From: Gibbula magus
Taxonomy: Eukaryota > Mollusca > Gastropoda > Trochida > Trochidae
Reading direction: 5' to 3'
DNA length: 64,000 bases
NCBI GenBank assembly: GCA_936450465.1
Contig: OW388293.1
Span: 53,967,201 to 54,031,200 of the forward strand
Shown here: positions 38,742 through 50,657 of the stretch, piece by piece
How positions within the stretch are numbered: the first letter of the stretch is position 1
Layout of the letters: each line of letters starts with the position of its first letter
Position numbers and translations under genes: made by a program
Notes under the pieces: generated by a model
The model's database searches: none
Told to the model about the DNA's origin: nothing
The model's input: the letters and a program-made list of their open reading frames with translations, nothing else

Positions 38742-40622
38742 ATGCATTTTGAAGAAAGTTATCACGCTTGCTGTCAAGTAGTGTGGTTCTCGCACTTAGT
38801 AAAATGTCCATGTTTTTTTACCAATTTGGTCACGCGAACCTCTTTAACGGCGAATCTGGAGTCCAACTTAAGGAAGGTAGCGGGAATTCGAATCGACCAT
38901 TCGGTAGATCACATTGTAATATACATCTCAGCCAAGTTTGGTTCTGAAATATGCATTTTGAAGAAAGTTATCACGCTTGCTGTCAAGTACTGTGTTTCTC
39001 GCACTTAGTAAAATGTCCATGTTTTTTGGCCAATTTGGTCACGCGAACCTCTTTAACGGCGAATCTGGAGTCCAACTTAAGGAAGGTAGCGAGAATTCGA
39101 AATGACCATTCGATAGATCACATTGTAATATACATCTCAGCCAAGTTTGGTTCTGAAATATGCATTTTGAAGAAAGTTATCACGCTTGCTGTCAAGTAGT
39201 GTGTTTCTCGCACTTAGAATAATTTCCATGTTTTTTGGCCAATTTGGTCACGCGAACCTCTTTAACGGCGAATCTGGAGTCCAACTTAAGGAAGGTAGCG
39301 AGAATACGAAATGACCATTCGATAGATCACATTGTAATATACATCTCAGCCAAGTTTGGTTCTGAAATATGCATTTTGAAGAAAGTTATCACGCTTGCTG
39401 TCAAGTAGTGTGGTTATCGCACTTAGAAAAATTTCCATGTTTTTTGGCCAATTTCGTCACGCGAACCTCTTTAACGGCAAATCTGGAGTCCAACTTAAGG
39501 AAGGTAGCGGGAATTCGAAATGACCATTCGATAGATCACATTGGAATTTACTTCTCAGCCAAGTTTGGTTCTGAAATATGCATTTTGAAGAAAGTTATCA
39601 CGCTTGCTGTCAAGTACTGTGTTTCTCGCACTTAGTAAAATGTCCATGTTTTTTGGCCAATTTGGTCACGCGAACCTCTTTAACGGCGAATCTGGAGTCC
39701 AACTTAAGGAAGGTAGCGAGAATTCGAAATGACCATTCGATAGATCACATTGGAATATACATCTCAGCCAAGTTTGGTTCTGAAATATGCATTTTGAAGA
39801 AAGTTATCACGCTTGCTGTCAAGTACTGTGTTTCTCGCACTTAGTAAAATGTCCATGTTTTTTGGCAAATTTGGTCACGCGAACCTCTTTAACGGCGAAT
39901 CTGGAGTCCAACTTAAGGAAGGTAGCGAGAATACGAAATGACCATTCGATAGATCACATTGTAATATACATCTCAGCCAAGTTTGGTTCTGAAATATGCA
40001 TTTTGAAGAAAGTTATCACGCTTGCTGTCAAGTAGTGTGTTTCTCGCACTTACAATAATTTCCATGTTTTTTGGCCAATTTGGTCACGCGAACCTCTTTA
40101 ACGGCGAATCTGGAGTCCAACTTAAGGAAGGTAGCGAGAATACGAAATGACCATTCGATAGATCACATTGTAATATACATCTCAGCCAAGTTTGGTTCTG
40201 AAATATGCATTTTGAAGAAAGTTATCACGCTTGCTGTCAAGTACTGTGTTTCTCGCACTTAGAATAATTTCCATGTTTTGTGGCCAATTTGGTCACGCGA
40301 ACCTCTTTAACGGCGAATCTGGAGTCCAACTTAAGGAAGGTAGCGGGAATTAGAATCGACCATTCAATAGATCACATTGTAATATACATCTCAGCCAAGT
40401 TTGGTTCTGAAATATGCATTTTGAAGAAAGTTATCACGCTTGCTGTCAAGTAGTGTATTTCTCGCACTTACAATAATTTCCATGTGTTTTGGCCAATTTG
40501 GTCACGCGAACCTCTTTAACGGCGAATCTGGAGTCCAACTTAAGGAAGCTAGCGGGAATTCGAAATGACCATTCGATAGATCACATTGTAATATACATCT
40601 CAGCCAAGTTTGGTTCTGAAAT

Positions 40623-41042
40623 ATGCATTTTGAAGAAAGTTATCACGCTTGCTGTCAAGTAGTGTGGTTCTCGCACTTAGTAAAATGTCCATGTTTTTTT
40701 TACCAATTTGGTCACGCGAACCTCTTTAACGGCGAATCTGGAGTCCAACTTAAGGAAGGTAGCGGGAATTCGAATCGACCATTCGGTAGATCACATTGTA
40801 ATATACATCTCAGCCAAGTTTGGTTCTGAAATATGCATTTTGAAGAAAGTTATCACGCTTGCTGTCAAGTACTGTGTTTTTCGCACTTAGTAAAATGTCC
40901 ATGTTTTCTTTACCAATTTGGTCACGCGAACCTCTTTAACGGCGAATCTGGAGTCCAACTTAAGGAAGGTAGCGGGAATTCGAATCGACCATTCGGTAGA
41001 TCACATTGTAATATACATCTCAGCCAAGTTTGGTTCTGAAAT
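40623..41042 (+). repeat. Two adjacent 210-bp units, T-tract insertion
   Basis: The unit at 40623 has T8 before ACCAATTTGG where related units (for example 34145) have T7. The next unit at 40833 has the same extra base but one T is replaced by C (TTTTCTTTACC). The two share AATCGACCATTCGG, so a single insertion followed by duplication and one substitution is the simplest history. Confidence 0.92.
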
Positions 41043-41878
41043 ATGCATTTTGAAGAAAGTTATCACGCTTGCTGTCAAGTACTGTGTTTCTCGCACTTAG
41101 TAAAATGTCCATGTTTTTTGGCCAATTTGGTCACGCGAACCTCTTTAACGGCGAATCTGGAGTCCAACTTAAGGAAGGTAGCGGGAATTCGAAATGAACA
41201 TTCGATAGATCACATTGGAATATACATCTCAGCCAAGTTTGGTTCTGAAATATGCATTTTGAAGAAAGTTATCACGCTTGCTGTCAAGTACTGTGTTTCT
41301 CGCACTTAGTAAAATGTCCATGTTTTTTGGCAAATTTGGTCACGCGAACCTCTTTAACGGCGAATCTGGAGTCCAACTTAAGGAAGGTAGCGAGAATACG
41401 AAATGACCATTCGATAGATCACATTGTAATATACATCTCAGCCAAGTTTGGTTCTGAAATATGCATTTTGAAGAAAGTTATCACGCTTGCTGTCAAGTAG
41501 TGTGTTTCTCGCACTTACAATAATTTCCATGTTTTTTGGTCAATTTGGTCACGCGAACCTCTTTAACGGCGAATCTGGAGTCCAACTTAAGGAAGGTAGC
41601 GAGAATACGAAATGACCATTCGATAGATCACATTGTAATATACATCTCAGCCAAGTTTGGTTCTGAAATATGCATTTTGAAGAAAGTTATCACGCTTGCT
41701 GTCAAGTAGTGTGTTTCTCGCACTTACAATAATTTCCATGTTTTGTAGCCAATTTGGTCACGCGAACCTCTTTAACGGCGAATCTGGAGTCCAACTTAAG
41801 GAAGGTAGCGGGAATTAGAATCGACCATTCGATAGATCACATTGTAATATACATCTCAGCCAAGTTTGGTTCTGAAAT

Positions 41879-44800
41879 ATGCATTTTGAAGAAAGTTATC
41901 ACGCTTGCTGTCAAGTAGTGTGTTTCTCGCACTTACAATAATTTCCATGTGTTTTGGCCAATTTGGTCACGCGAACCTCTTTAACGGCGAATCTGGAGTC
42001 CAACTTAAGGAAGGTAGCGAGAATTCGAATCGACCATTCGGTAGATCACATTGTAATATACATCTCAGCCAAGTTTGGTTCTGAAATATGCATTTTGAAG
42101 AAAGTTATCACGCTTGCTGCCAAGTACTGTGTTTCTCGCACTTAGTAAAATGTCCATGTTTTTTGGCCAATTTGGTCACGCGAACCTCTTTAACGGCGAA
42201 TCTGGAGTCCAACTTAAGGAAGGTAGCGGGAATTCGAATCGACCATTCGGTAGATCACATTGTAATATACATCTCAGCCAAGTTTGGTTCTGAAATATGC
42301 ATTTTGAAGAAAGTTATCACGCTTGCTGTCAAGTACTGTGTTTCTCGCACTTAGTAAAATGTCCATGTTTTTTGGCCAATTTGGTCACGCGAACCTCTTT
42401 AACGGCGAAACTGGAGTCCAACTTAAGGAAGGTAGCGAGAATTCGAAATGACCATTCGATAGATCACATTGTAATATACATCGCAGCCAAGTTTGGTTCT
42501 GAAATATGCATTTTGAAGAAAGTTATCACGCTTGCTGTCAAGTAGTGTGTTTCTCGCACTTACAATAATTTCCATGTGTTTTGGCCAATTTGGTCACGCG
42601 AACCTCTTTAACGGCGAATCTGGAGTCCAACTTAAGGAAGGTAGCGAGAATTCGAAATGACCATTCGATAGATCACATTGTAATATACATCTCAGCCAAG
42701 TTTGGTTCTGAAATATGCATTTTGAAGAAAGTTATCACGCTTGCTGTCAAGTAGTGTGTTTCTCGCACTTACAATAATTTCCATGTTTTTTGGCCAATTT
42801 GGTCACGCGAACCTCTTTAACGGCGAATCTGGAGTCCAACTTAAGGAAGGTAGCGGGAATTAGAATCGACCATTCGATAGATCACATTGTAATATACATC
42901 TCAGCCAAGTTTGGTTCTGAAATATGCATTTTGAAGAAAGTTATCACGCTTGCTGTCAAGTACTGTGTTTCTCGCACTTACAATAATTTCCATGTTTTGT
43001 GGCCAATTTGGTCACGCGAACCTCTTTAACGGCGAATCTGGAGTCCAACTTAAGGAAGGTAGCGGGAATTAGAATCGACCATTCGATAGATCACATTGTA
43101 ATATACATCTCAGCCAAGTTTGGTTCTGAAATATGCATTTTGAAGAAAGTTATCACGCTTGCTGTCAAGTAGTGTGTTTCTCGCACTTACAATAATTTCC
43201 ATGTGTTTTGGCCAATTTGGTCACGCGAACCTCTTTAACGGCGAATCTGGAGTCCAACTTAAGGAAGGTAGCGAGAATTCGAATCGACTATTCGGTAGAT
43301 CACATTGTAATATACATCTCAGCCAAGTTTGGTTCTGAAATATGCATTTTGAAGAAAGTTATCACGCTTGCTGCCAAGTACTGTGTTTCTCGCACTTAGT
43401 AAAATGTCCATGTTTTTTGGCCAATTTGGTCACGCGAACCTCTTTAACGGCGAATCTGGAGTCCAACTTAAGGAAGGTAGCGGGAATTCGAATCGACCAT
43501 TCGGTAGATCACATTGTAATATACATCTCAGCCAAGTTTGGTTCTGAAATATGCATTTTGAAGAAAGTTATCACGCTTGCTGTCAAGTACTGTGTTTCTC
43601 GCACTTAGTAAAATGTCCATGTTTTTTGGCCAATTTGGTCACGCGAACCTCTTTAACGGCGAAACTGGAGTCCAACTTAAGGAAGGTAGCGAGAATTCGA
43701 AATGACCATTCGATAGATCACATTGTAATATACATCGCAGCCAAGTTTGGTTCTGAAATATGCATTTTGAAGAAAGTTATCACGCTTGCTGTCAAGTAGT
43801 GTGTTTCTCGCACTTACAATAATTTCCATGTGTTTTGGCCAATTTGGTCAGGCGAACCTCTTTAACGGCGAATCTGGAGTCCAACTTAAGGAAGGTAGCG
43901 AGAATTCGAAATGACCATTCGATAGATCACATTGTAATATACATCTCAGCCAAGTTTGGTTCTGAAATATGCATTTTGAAGAAAGTTATCACGCTTGCTG
44001 TCAAGTAGTGTGTTTCTCGCACTTACAATAATTTCCATGTTTTTTGGCCAATTTGGTCACGCGAACCTCTTTAACGGCGAATCTGGAGTCCAACTTAAGG
44101 AAGGTAGCGAGAATTCGAAATGACCATTCGATAGATCACATTGTAATATACATCTCAGCCAAGTTTGGTTCTGAAATATGCATTTTGAAGAAAGTTATCA
44201 CGCTTGCTGTCAAGTAGTGTGTTTCTCGCACTTACAATAATTTCCATGTTTTGTGGCCAATTTGGTCACGCGAACCTCTTTAACGGCGAATCTGGAGTCC
44301 AACTTAAGGAAGGTAGCGGGAATTAGAATCGACCATTCGATAGATCACATTGTAATATACATCTCAGCCAAGTTTGGTTCTGAAATATGCATTTTGAAGA
44401 AAGTTATCACGCTTGCTGTCAAGTAGTGTGTTTCTCGCACTTACAATAATTTCCATGTGTTTTGGCCAATTTGGTCACGCGAACCTCTTTAACGGCGAAT
44501 CTGGAGTCCAACTTAAGGAAGGTAGCGAGAATTCGAATCGACCATTCGGTAGATCACATTGTAATATACATCTCAGCCAAGTTTGGTTCTGAAATATGCA
44601 TTTTGAAGAAAGTTATCACGCTTGGTGCCAAGTACTGTGCTTCTCGCACTTAGTAAAATGTCCATGTTTTTTGGCCAATTTGGTCACGCGAACCTCTTTA
44701 ACGGCGAATCTGGAGTCCAACTTAAGGAAGGTAGCGGGAATTCGAATCGACCATGCGGTAGATCACATTGTAATATACATCTCAGCCAAGTTTGGTTCTG

Positions 44801-45222
44801 AAATATGCATTTTGAAGAAAGTTATCACGCTTGCTGTCAAGTACTGTGTTTCTCGCACTTAGTAAAATGTCCATGTTTTTTGGCCAATTTGGTCACGCGA
44901 ACCTCTTTAACGGCGAAACTGGAGTCCAACTTAAGGAAGGTAGCGAGAATTCGAAATGACCATTCGATAGATCACATTGTAATATACATCTCAGCCAAGT
45001 TTGGTTCTGAAATATGCATTTTGAAGAAAGTTATCACGCTTGCTGTCAAGTAGTGTGTTTCTCGCACTTACAATAATTTCCATGTGTTTTGGTCAATTTG
45101 GTCACGCGAACCTCTTTAACGGCGAATCTGGAGTCCAACTTAAGGAAGGTAGCGAGAATTCGAAATGACCATTCGATAGATCACATTGTAATATACATCT
45201 CAGCCAAGTTTGGTTCTGAAAT
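41879..45222 (+). repeat. 6-unit HOR of the TGTTTTGG family, 2.7 copies
   Basis: The copies are 41879-43132, 43133-44386 and 44387 to about 45222. The private T to C change giving GCTGCCAAGTAC (42120) or its counterpart at 43374 and 44628 repeats at exactly 1254 bp. GAAACTGGAG also repeats at about 42407, 43661 and 44915. Copies 1 and 2 share ACATCGCAGCC (about 42480 and 43734); copy 3 has the normal ACATCTCAGCC. Copy 3 has extra private changes (CTTGGTGCC, TGTGCTTCTCG, CCATGCGGTAG). Confidence 0.9.
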
Positions 45223-47730
45223 ATGCATTTTGAAGAAAGTTATCACGCTTGCTGTCAAGTAGTGTGTTTCTCGCACTTACAATAATTTCCATGTTTTGTG
45301 GCCAATTTGGTCACGCGAACCTCTTTAACGGCGAATCTGGAGTCCAACTTAAGGAAGGTAGCGGGAATTCGAAATGAACATTCGATAGATCACATTGTAA
45401 TATACATCTCAGCCAAGTTTGGTTCTGAAATATGCATTTTGAAGAAAGTTATCACGCTTGCTGTCAAGTACTGTGTTTCTCGCACTTAGTAAAATGTCCA
45501 TGTTTTTTGGCCAATTTGGTCACGCGAACCTCTTTAACGGCGAATCTGGAGTCCAACTTAAGGAAGGTAGCGAGAATACGAAATGACCATTCGATAGATC
45601 ACATTGTAATATACATCTCAGCCAAGTTTGGTTCTGAAATATGCATTTTGAAGAAAGTTATCACGCTTGCTGTCAAGTAGTGTGTTTCTCGCACTTAGAA
45701 TAATTTCCATGTTTTTTGGCCAATTTGGTCACGCGAACCTCTTTAACGGCGAATCTGGAGTCCAACTTAAGGAAGGTAGCGGGAATTCGAAATGACCATT
45801 CGATAGATCACATTGGAATTTACTTCTCAGCCAAGTTTGGTTCTGAAATATGCATTTTGAAGAAAGTTATCACGCTTGCTGTCAAGTAGTGTGGTTCTCG
45901 CACTTAGTAAAATGTCCATGTTTTTTGGCCAATTTGGTCACGCGAACCTCTTTAACGGCGAATCTGGAGTCCAACTTAAGGAAGGTAGCGGGAATTCGAA
46001 ATAACCATTCGATAGATCACATTGTAATATACATCTCAGCCAAGTTTGGTTCTGAAATATGCATTTTGAAGAAAGTTATCACGCTTGCTGTCAAGTACTG
46101 TGTTTCTCGCACTTAGAATAATTTCCATGTTTTTTGGCCAATTTGGTCACGCGAACCTCTATAACGGCGAATATGGAGTCCAATTTAAGGAAGGTATCGG
46201 GAAATCGAAATGACCATTCGATAGATCACATTGTAATATACATCTCAGCCAAGTTTGGTTCTGAAATATGCATTTTGAAGAAAGTTATCACGCTTGCTGT
46301 CAAGTACTGTGTTTCTCGCACTTACAATAATTTCCATGTTTTGTGGCCAATTTGGTCACGCGAACCTCTTTAACGGCGAATCTGGAGTCCAACTTAAGGA
46401 AGGTAGCGAGAATTCGAAATGACCATTCGATAGATCACATTGTAATATACATCTCAGCCAAGTTTGGTTCTGAAATATGCATTTTGAAGAAAGTTATCAC
46501 GCTTGCTGTCAAGTAGTGTGTTTCTCGCACTTACAATAATTTCCATGTTTTGTGGCCAATTTGGTCACGCGAACCTCTTTAACGGCGAATCTGGAGTCCA
46601 ACTTAAGGAAGGTAGCGGGAATTCGAAATGAACATTCGATAGATCACATTGTAATATACATCTCAGCCAAGTTTGGTTCTGAAATATGCATTTTGAAGAA
46701 AGTTATCACGCTTGCTGTCAAGTACTGTGTTTCTCGCACTTAGTAAAATGTCCATGTTTTTTGGCCAATTTGGTCACGCGAACCTCTTTAACGGCGAATC
46801 TGGAGTCCAACTTAAGGAAGGTAGCGAGAATACGAAATGACCATTCGATAGATCACATTGTAATATACATCTCAGCCAAGTTTGGTTCTGAAATATGCAT
46901 TTTGAAGAAAGTTATCACGCTTGCTGTCAAGTAGTGTGTTTCTCGCACTTAGAATAATTTCCATGTTTTTTGGCCAATTTGGTCACGCGAACCTCTATAA
47001 CGGCGAATCTGGAGTCCAACTTAAGGAAGGTAGCGAGAATACGAAATGACCATTCGATAGATCACATTGTAATATACATCTCAGCCAAGTTTGGTTCTGA
47101 AATATGCATTTTGAAGAAAGTTATCACGCTTGCTGTCAAGTAGTGTGGTTATCGCACTTAGAATAATTTCCATGTTTTTTGGCCAATTTGGTCACGCGAA
47201 CCTCTATAACGGCGAATATGGAGTCCAACTTAAGGAAGGTAGCGGGAATTCGAAATGACCATTCGATAGATCACATTGGAATTTACTTCTCAGCCAAGTT
47301 TGGTTCTGAAATATGCATTTTGAAGAAAGTTATCACGCTTGCTGTCAAGTAGTGTGGTTCTCGCACTTAGTAAAATGTCCATGTTTTTTGGCCAATTTGG
47401 TCACGCGAACCTCTTTAACGGCGAATCTGGAGTCCAACTTAAGGAAGGTAGCGGGAATTCGAAATAACCATTCGATAGATCACATTGTAATATACATCTC
47501 AGCCAAGTTTGGTTCTGAAATATGCATTTTGAAGAAAGTTATCACGCTTGCTGTCAAGTACTGTGTTTCTCGCACTTAGAATAATTTCCATGTTTTTTGG
47601 CCAATTTGGTCACGCGAACCTCTATAACGGCGAATATGGAGTCCAATTTAAGGAAGGTATCGGGAAATCGAAATGACCATTCGATAGATCACATTGTAAT
47701 ATACATCTCAGCCAAGTTTGGTTCTGAAAT
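45223..47730 (+). repeat. 12-unit HOR, copy 1 (2508 bp)
   Basis: It contains two related 6-unit halves, each with an AATGAACATT unit, a GAGAATACG unit, a TAGTGTGG unit with AATAACC, and an S-type unit. The two halves differ in unit order: the TAGTGTGG/AATAACC units are 7 then 5 units apart. The true period is therefore 12 units and not 6. Confidence 0.88.
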
Positions 47731-50238
47731 ATGCATTTTGAAGAAAGTTATCACGCTTGCTGTCAAGTAGTGTGTTTCTCGCACTTACAATAATTTCCAT
47801 GTTTTGTGGCCAATTTGGTCACGCGAACCTCTTTAACGGCGAATCTGGAGTCCAACTTAAGGAAGGTAGCGGGAATTCGAAATGAACATTCGATAGATCA
47901 CATTGTAATATACATCTCAGCCAAGTTTGGTTCTGAAATATGCATTTTGAAGAAAGTTATCACGCTTGCTGTCAAGTACTGTGTTTCTCGCACTTAGTAA
48001 AATGTCCATGTTTTTTGGCCAATTTGGTCACGCGAACCTCTTTAACGGCGAATCTGGAGTCCAACTTAAGGAAGGTAGCGAGAATACGAAATGACCATTC
48101 GATAGATCACATTGTAATATACATCTCAGCCAAGTTTGGTTCTGAAATATGCATTTTGAAGAAAGTTATCACGCTTGCTGTCAAGTAGTGTGTTTCTCGC
48201 ACTTAGAATAATTTCCATGTTTTTTGGCCAATTTGGTCACGCGAACCTCTTTAACGGCGAATCTGGAGTCCAACTTAAGGAAGGTAGCGGGAATTCGAAA
48301 TGACCATTCGATAGATCACATTGGAATTTACTTCTCAGCCAAGTTTGGTTCTGAAATATGCATTTTGAAGAAAGTTATCACGCTTGCTGTCAAGTAGTGT
48401 GGTTCTCGCACTTAGTAAAATGTCCATGTTTTTTGGCCAATTTGGTCACGCGAACCTCTTTAACGGCGAATCTGGAGTCCAACTTAAGGAAGGTAGCGGG
48501 AATTCGAAATAACCATTCGATAGATCACATTGTAATATACATCTCAGCCAAGTTTGGTTCTGAAATATGCATTTTGAAGAAAGTTATCACGCTTGCTGTC
48601 AAGTACTGTGTTTCTCGCACTTAGAATAATTTCCATGTTTTTTGGCCAATTTGGTCACGCGAACCTCTATAACGGCGAATATGGAGTCCAATTTAAGGAA
48701 GGTATCGGGAAATCGAAATGACCATTCGATAGATCACATTGTAATATACATCTCAGCCAAGTTTGGTTCTGAAATATGCATTTTGAAGAAAGTTATCACG
48801 CTTGCTGTCAAGTACTGTGTTTCTCGCACTTACAATAATTTCCATGTTTTGTGGCCAATTTGGTCACGCGAACCTCTTTAACGGCGAATCTGGAGTCCAA
48901 CTTAAGGAAGGTAGCGAGAATTCGAAATGACCATTCGATAGATCACATTGTAATATACATCTCAGCCAAGTTTGGTTCTGAAATATGCATTTTGAAGAAA
49001 GTTATCACGCTTGCTGTCAAGTAGTGTGTTTCTCGCACTTACAATAATTTCCATGTTTTGTGGCCAATTTGGTCACGCGAACCTCTTTAACGGCGAATCT
49101 GGAGTCCAACTTAAGGAAGGTAGCGGGAATTCGAAATGAACATTCGATAGATCACATTGTAATATACATCTCAGCCAAGTTTGGTTCTGAAATATGCATT
49201 TTGAAGAAAGTTATCACGCTTGCTGTCAAGTACTGTGTTTCTCGCACTTAGTAAAATGTCCATGTTTTTTGGCCAATTTGGTCACGCGAACCTCTTTAAC
49301 GGCGAATCTGGAGTCCAACTTAAGGAAGGTAGCGAGAATACGAAATGACCATTCGATAGATCACATTGTAATATACATCTCAGCCAAGTTTGGTTCTGAA
49401 ATATGCATTTTGAAGAAAGTTATCACGCTTGCTGTCAAGTAGTGTGTTTCTCGCACTTAGAATAATTTCCATGTTTTTTGGCCAATTTGGTCACGCGAAC
49501 CTCTTTAACGGCGAATCTGGAGTCGAACTTAAGGAAGGTAGCGAGAATACGAAATGACCATTCGATAGATCACATTGTAATATACATCTCAGCCAAGTTT
49601 GGTTCTGAAATATGCATTTTGAAGAAAGTTATCACGCTTGCTGTCAAGTAGTGTGGTTATCGCACTTAGAATAATTTCCATGTTTTTTGGCCAATTTGGT
49701 CACGCGAACCTCTATAACGGCGAATATGGAGTCCAACTTAAGGAAGGTAGCGGGAATTCGAAATGACCATTCGATAGATCACATTGGAATTTACTTCTCA
49801 GCCAAGTTTGGTTCTGAAATATGCATTTTGAAGAAAGTTATCACGCTTGCTGTCAAGTAGTGTGGTTCTCGCACTTAGTAAAATGTCCATGTTTTTTGGC
49901 CAATTTGGTCACGCGAACCTCTTTAACGGCGAATCTGGAGTCCAACTTAAGGAAGGTAGCGGGTATTCGAAATAACCATTCGATAGATCACATTGTAATA
50001 TACATCTCAGCCAAGTTTGGTTCTGAAATATGCATTTTGAAGAAAGTTATCACGCTTGCTGTCAAGTACTGTGTTTCTCGCACTTAGAATAATTTCCATG
50101 TTTTTTGGCCAATTTGGTCACGCGAACCTCTATAACGGCGAATATGGAGTCCAATTTAAGGAAGGTATCGGGAAATCGAAATGACCATTCGATAGATCAC
50201 ATTGTAATATACATCTCAGCCAAGTTTGGTTCTGAAAT
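47731..50238 (+). repeat. 12-unit HOR, copy 2 (2508 bp)
   Basis: It matches copy 1 at offset 2508 for all unit types checked. Differences include CTCTTTAACGG near 49501 versus CTCTATAACGG near 46993, AGTCGAACTT near 49521, and GGGTATTCG near 49962, which removes the EcoRI site. Confidence 0.88.
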
Positions 50239-50448
50239 ATGCATTTTGAAGAAAGTTATCACGCTTGCTGTCAAGTACTGTGTTTCTCGCACTTAGTAAA
50301 ATGTCCATGTTTTTTTGGCCAATTTGGTCACGCGAACCTCTTTAACGGCGAATATGGAGTCCAACTTAAGGAAGGTAGCGAGAATTCGAAATGACCATTC
50401 GATAGATCACATTGTAATATACATCTCAGCCAAGTTTGGTTCTGAAAT
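50239..50448 (+). repeat. 210-bp unit, one extra T near 50311
   Basis: The tract reads CCATG, then T7, then GGCC, against T6 in ordinary units. It lies directly after the 12-unit HOR. Confidence 0.93.
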
Positions 50449-50657
50449 ATGCATTTTGAAGAAAGTTATCACGCTTGCTGTCAAGTAGTGTGGTTCTCGC
50501 ACTTAGTAAAATGTCCATGTTTTTTTACCAATTTGGTCACGCGAACCTCTTTAACGGCGAATCTGGAGTCCAACTTAAGGAAGGTAGCGAGAATTCGAAA
50601 TGACCATTCGATAGATCACATTGTAATATACATCTCAGCCAAGTTTGGTTCTGAAAT
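50449..50657 (+). repeat. Single linking unit of the TTTACC type
   Basis: One 209-bp unit with TAGTGTGG, a T7 tract followed by ACCAATTTGG, and GAGAATTCG. It lies between the 12-unit and 18-unit HORs. Confidence 0.8.

Larger units (their letters stand above)
38116..41878 (+). repeat. Transition zone with approximate 7-unit spacing
   Basis: About 18 units. Some units recur seven places apart, for example TTTGGCAAATTTGG at 39860 and 41326, but the neighbours diverge, so this is a decayed or partial HOR. The zone contains one 208-bp unit and two adjacent 210-bp units, the densest cluster of length changes in the window. Confidence 0.78.

Noticed and set aside
45223..50238. A simple 6-unit HOR at 45-50 kb
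   Set aside because: AATGAACATT units recur every 1254 bp, but the TAGTGTGG/AATAACC units are spaced 7 then 5 units apart. The true repeat is therefore 12 units.
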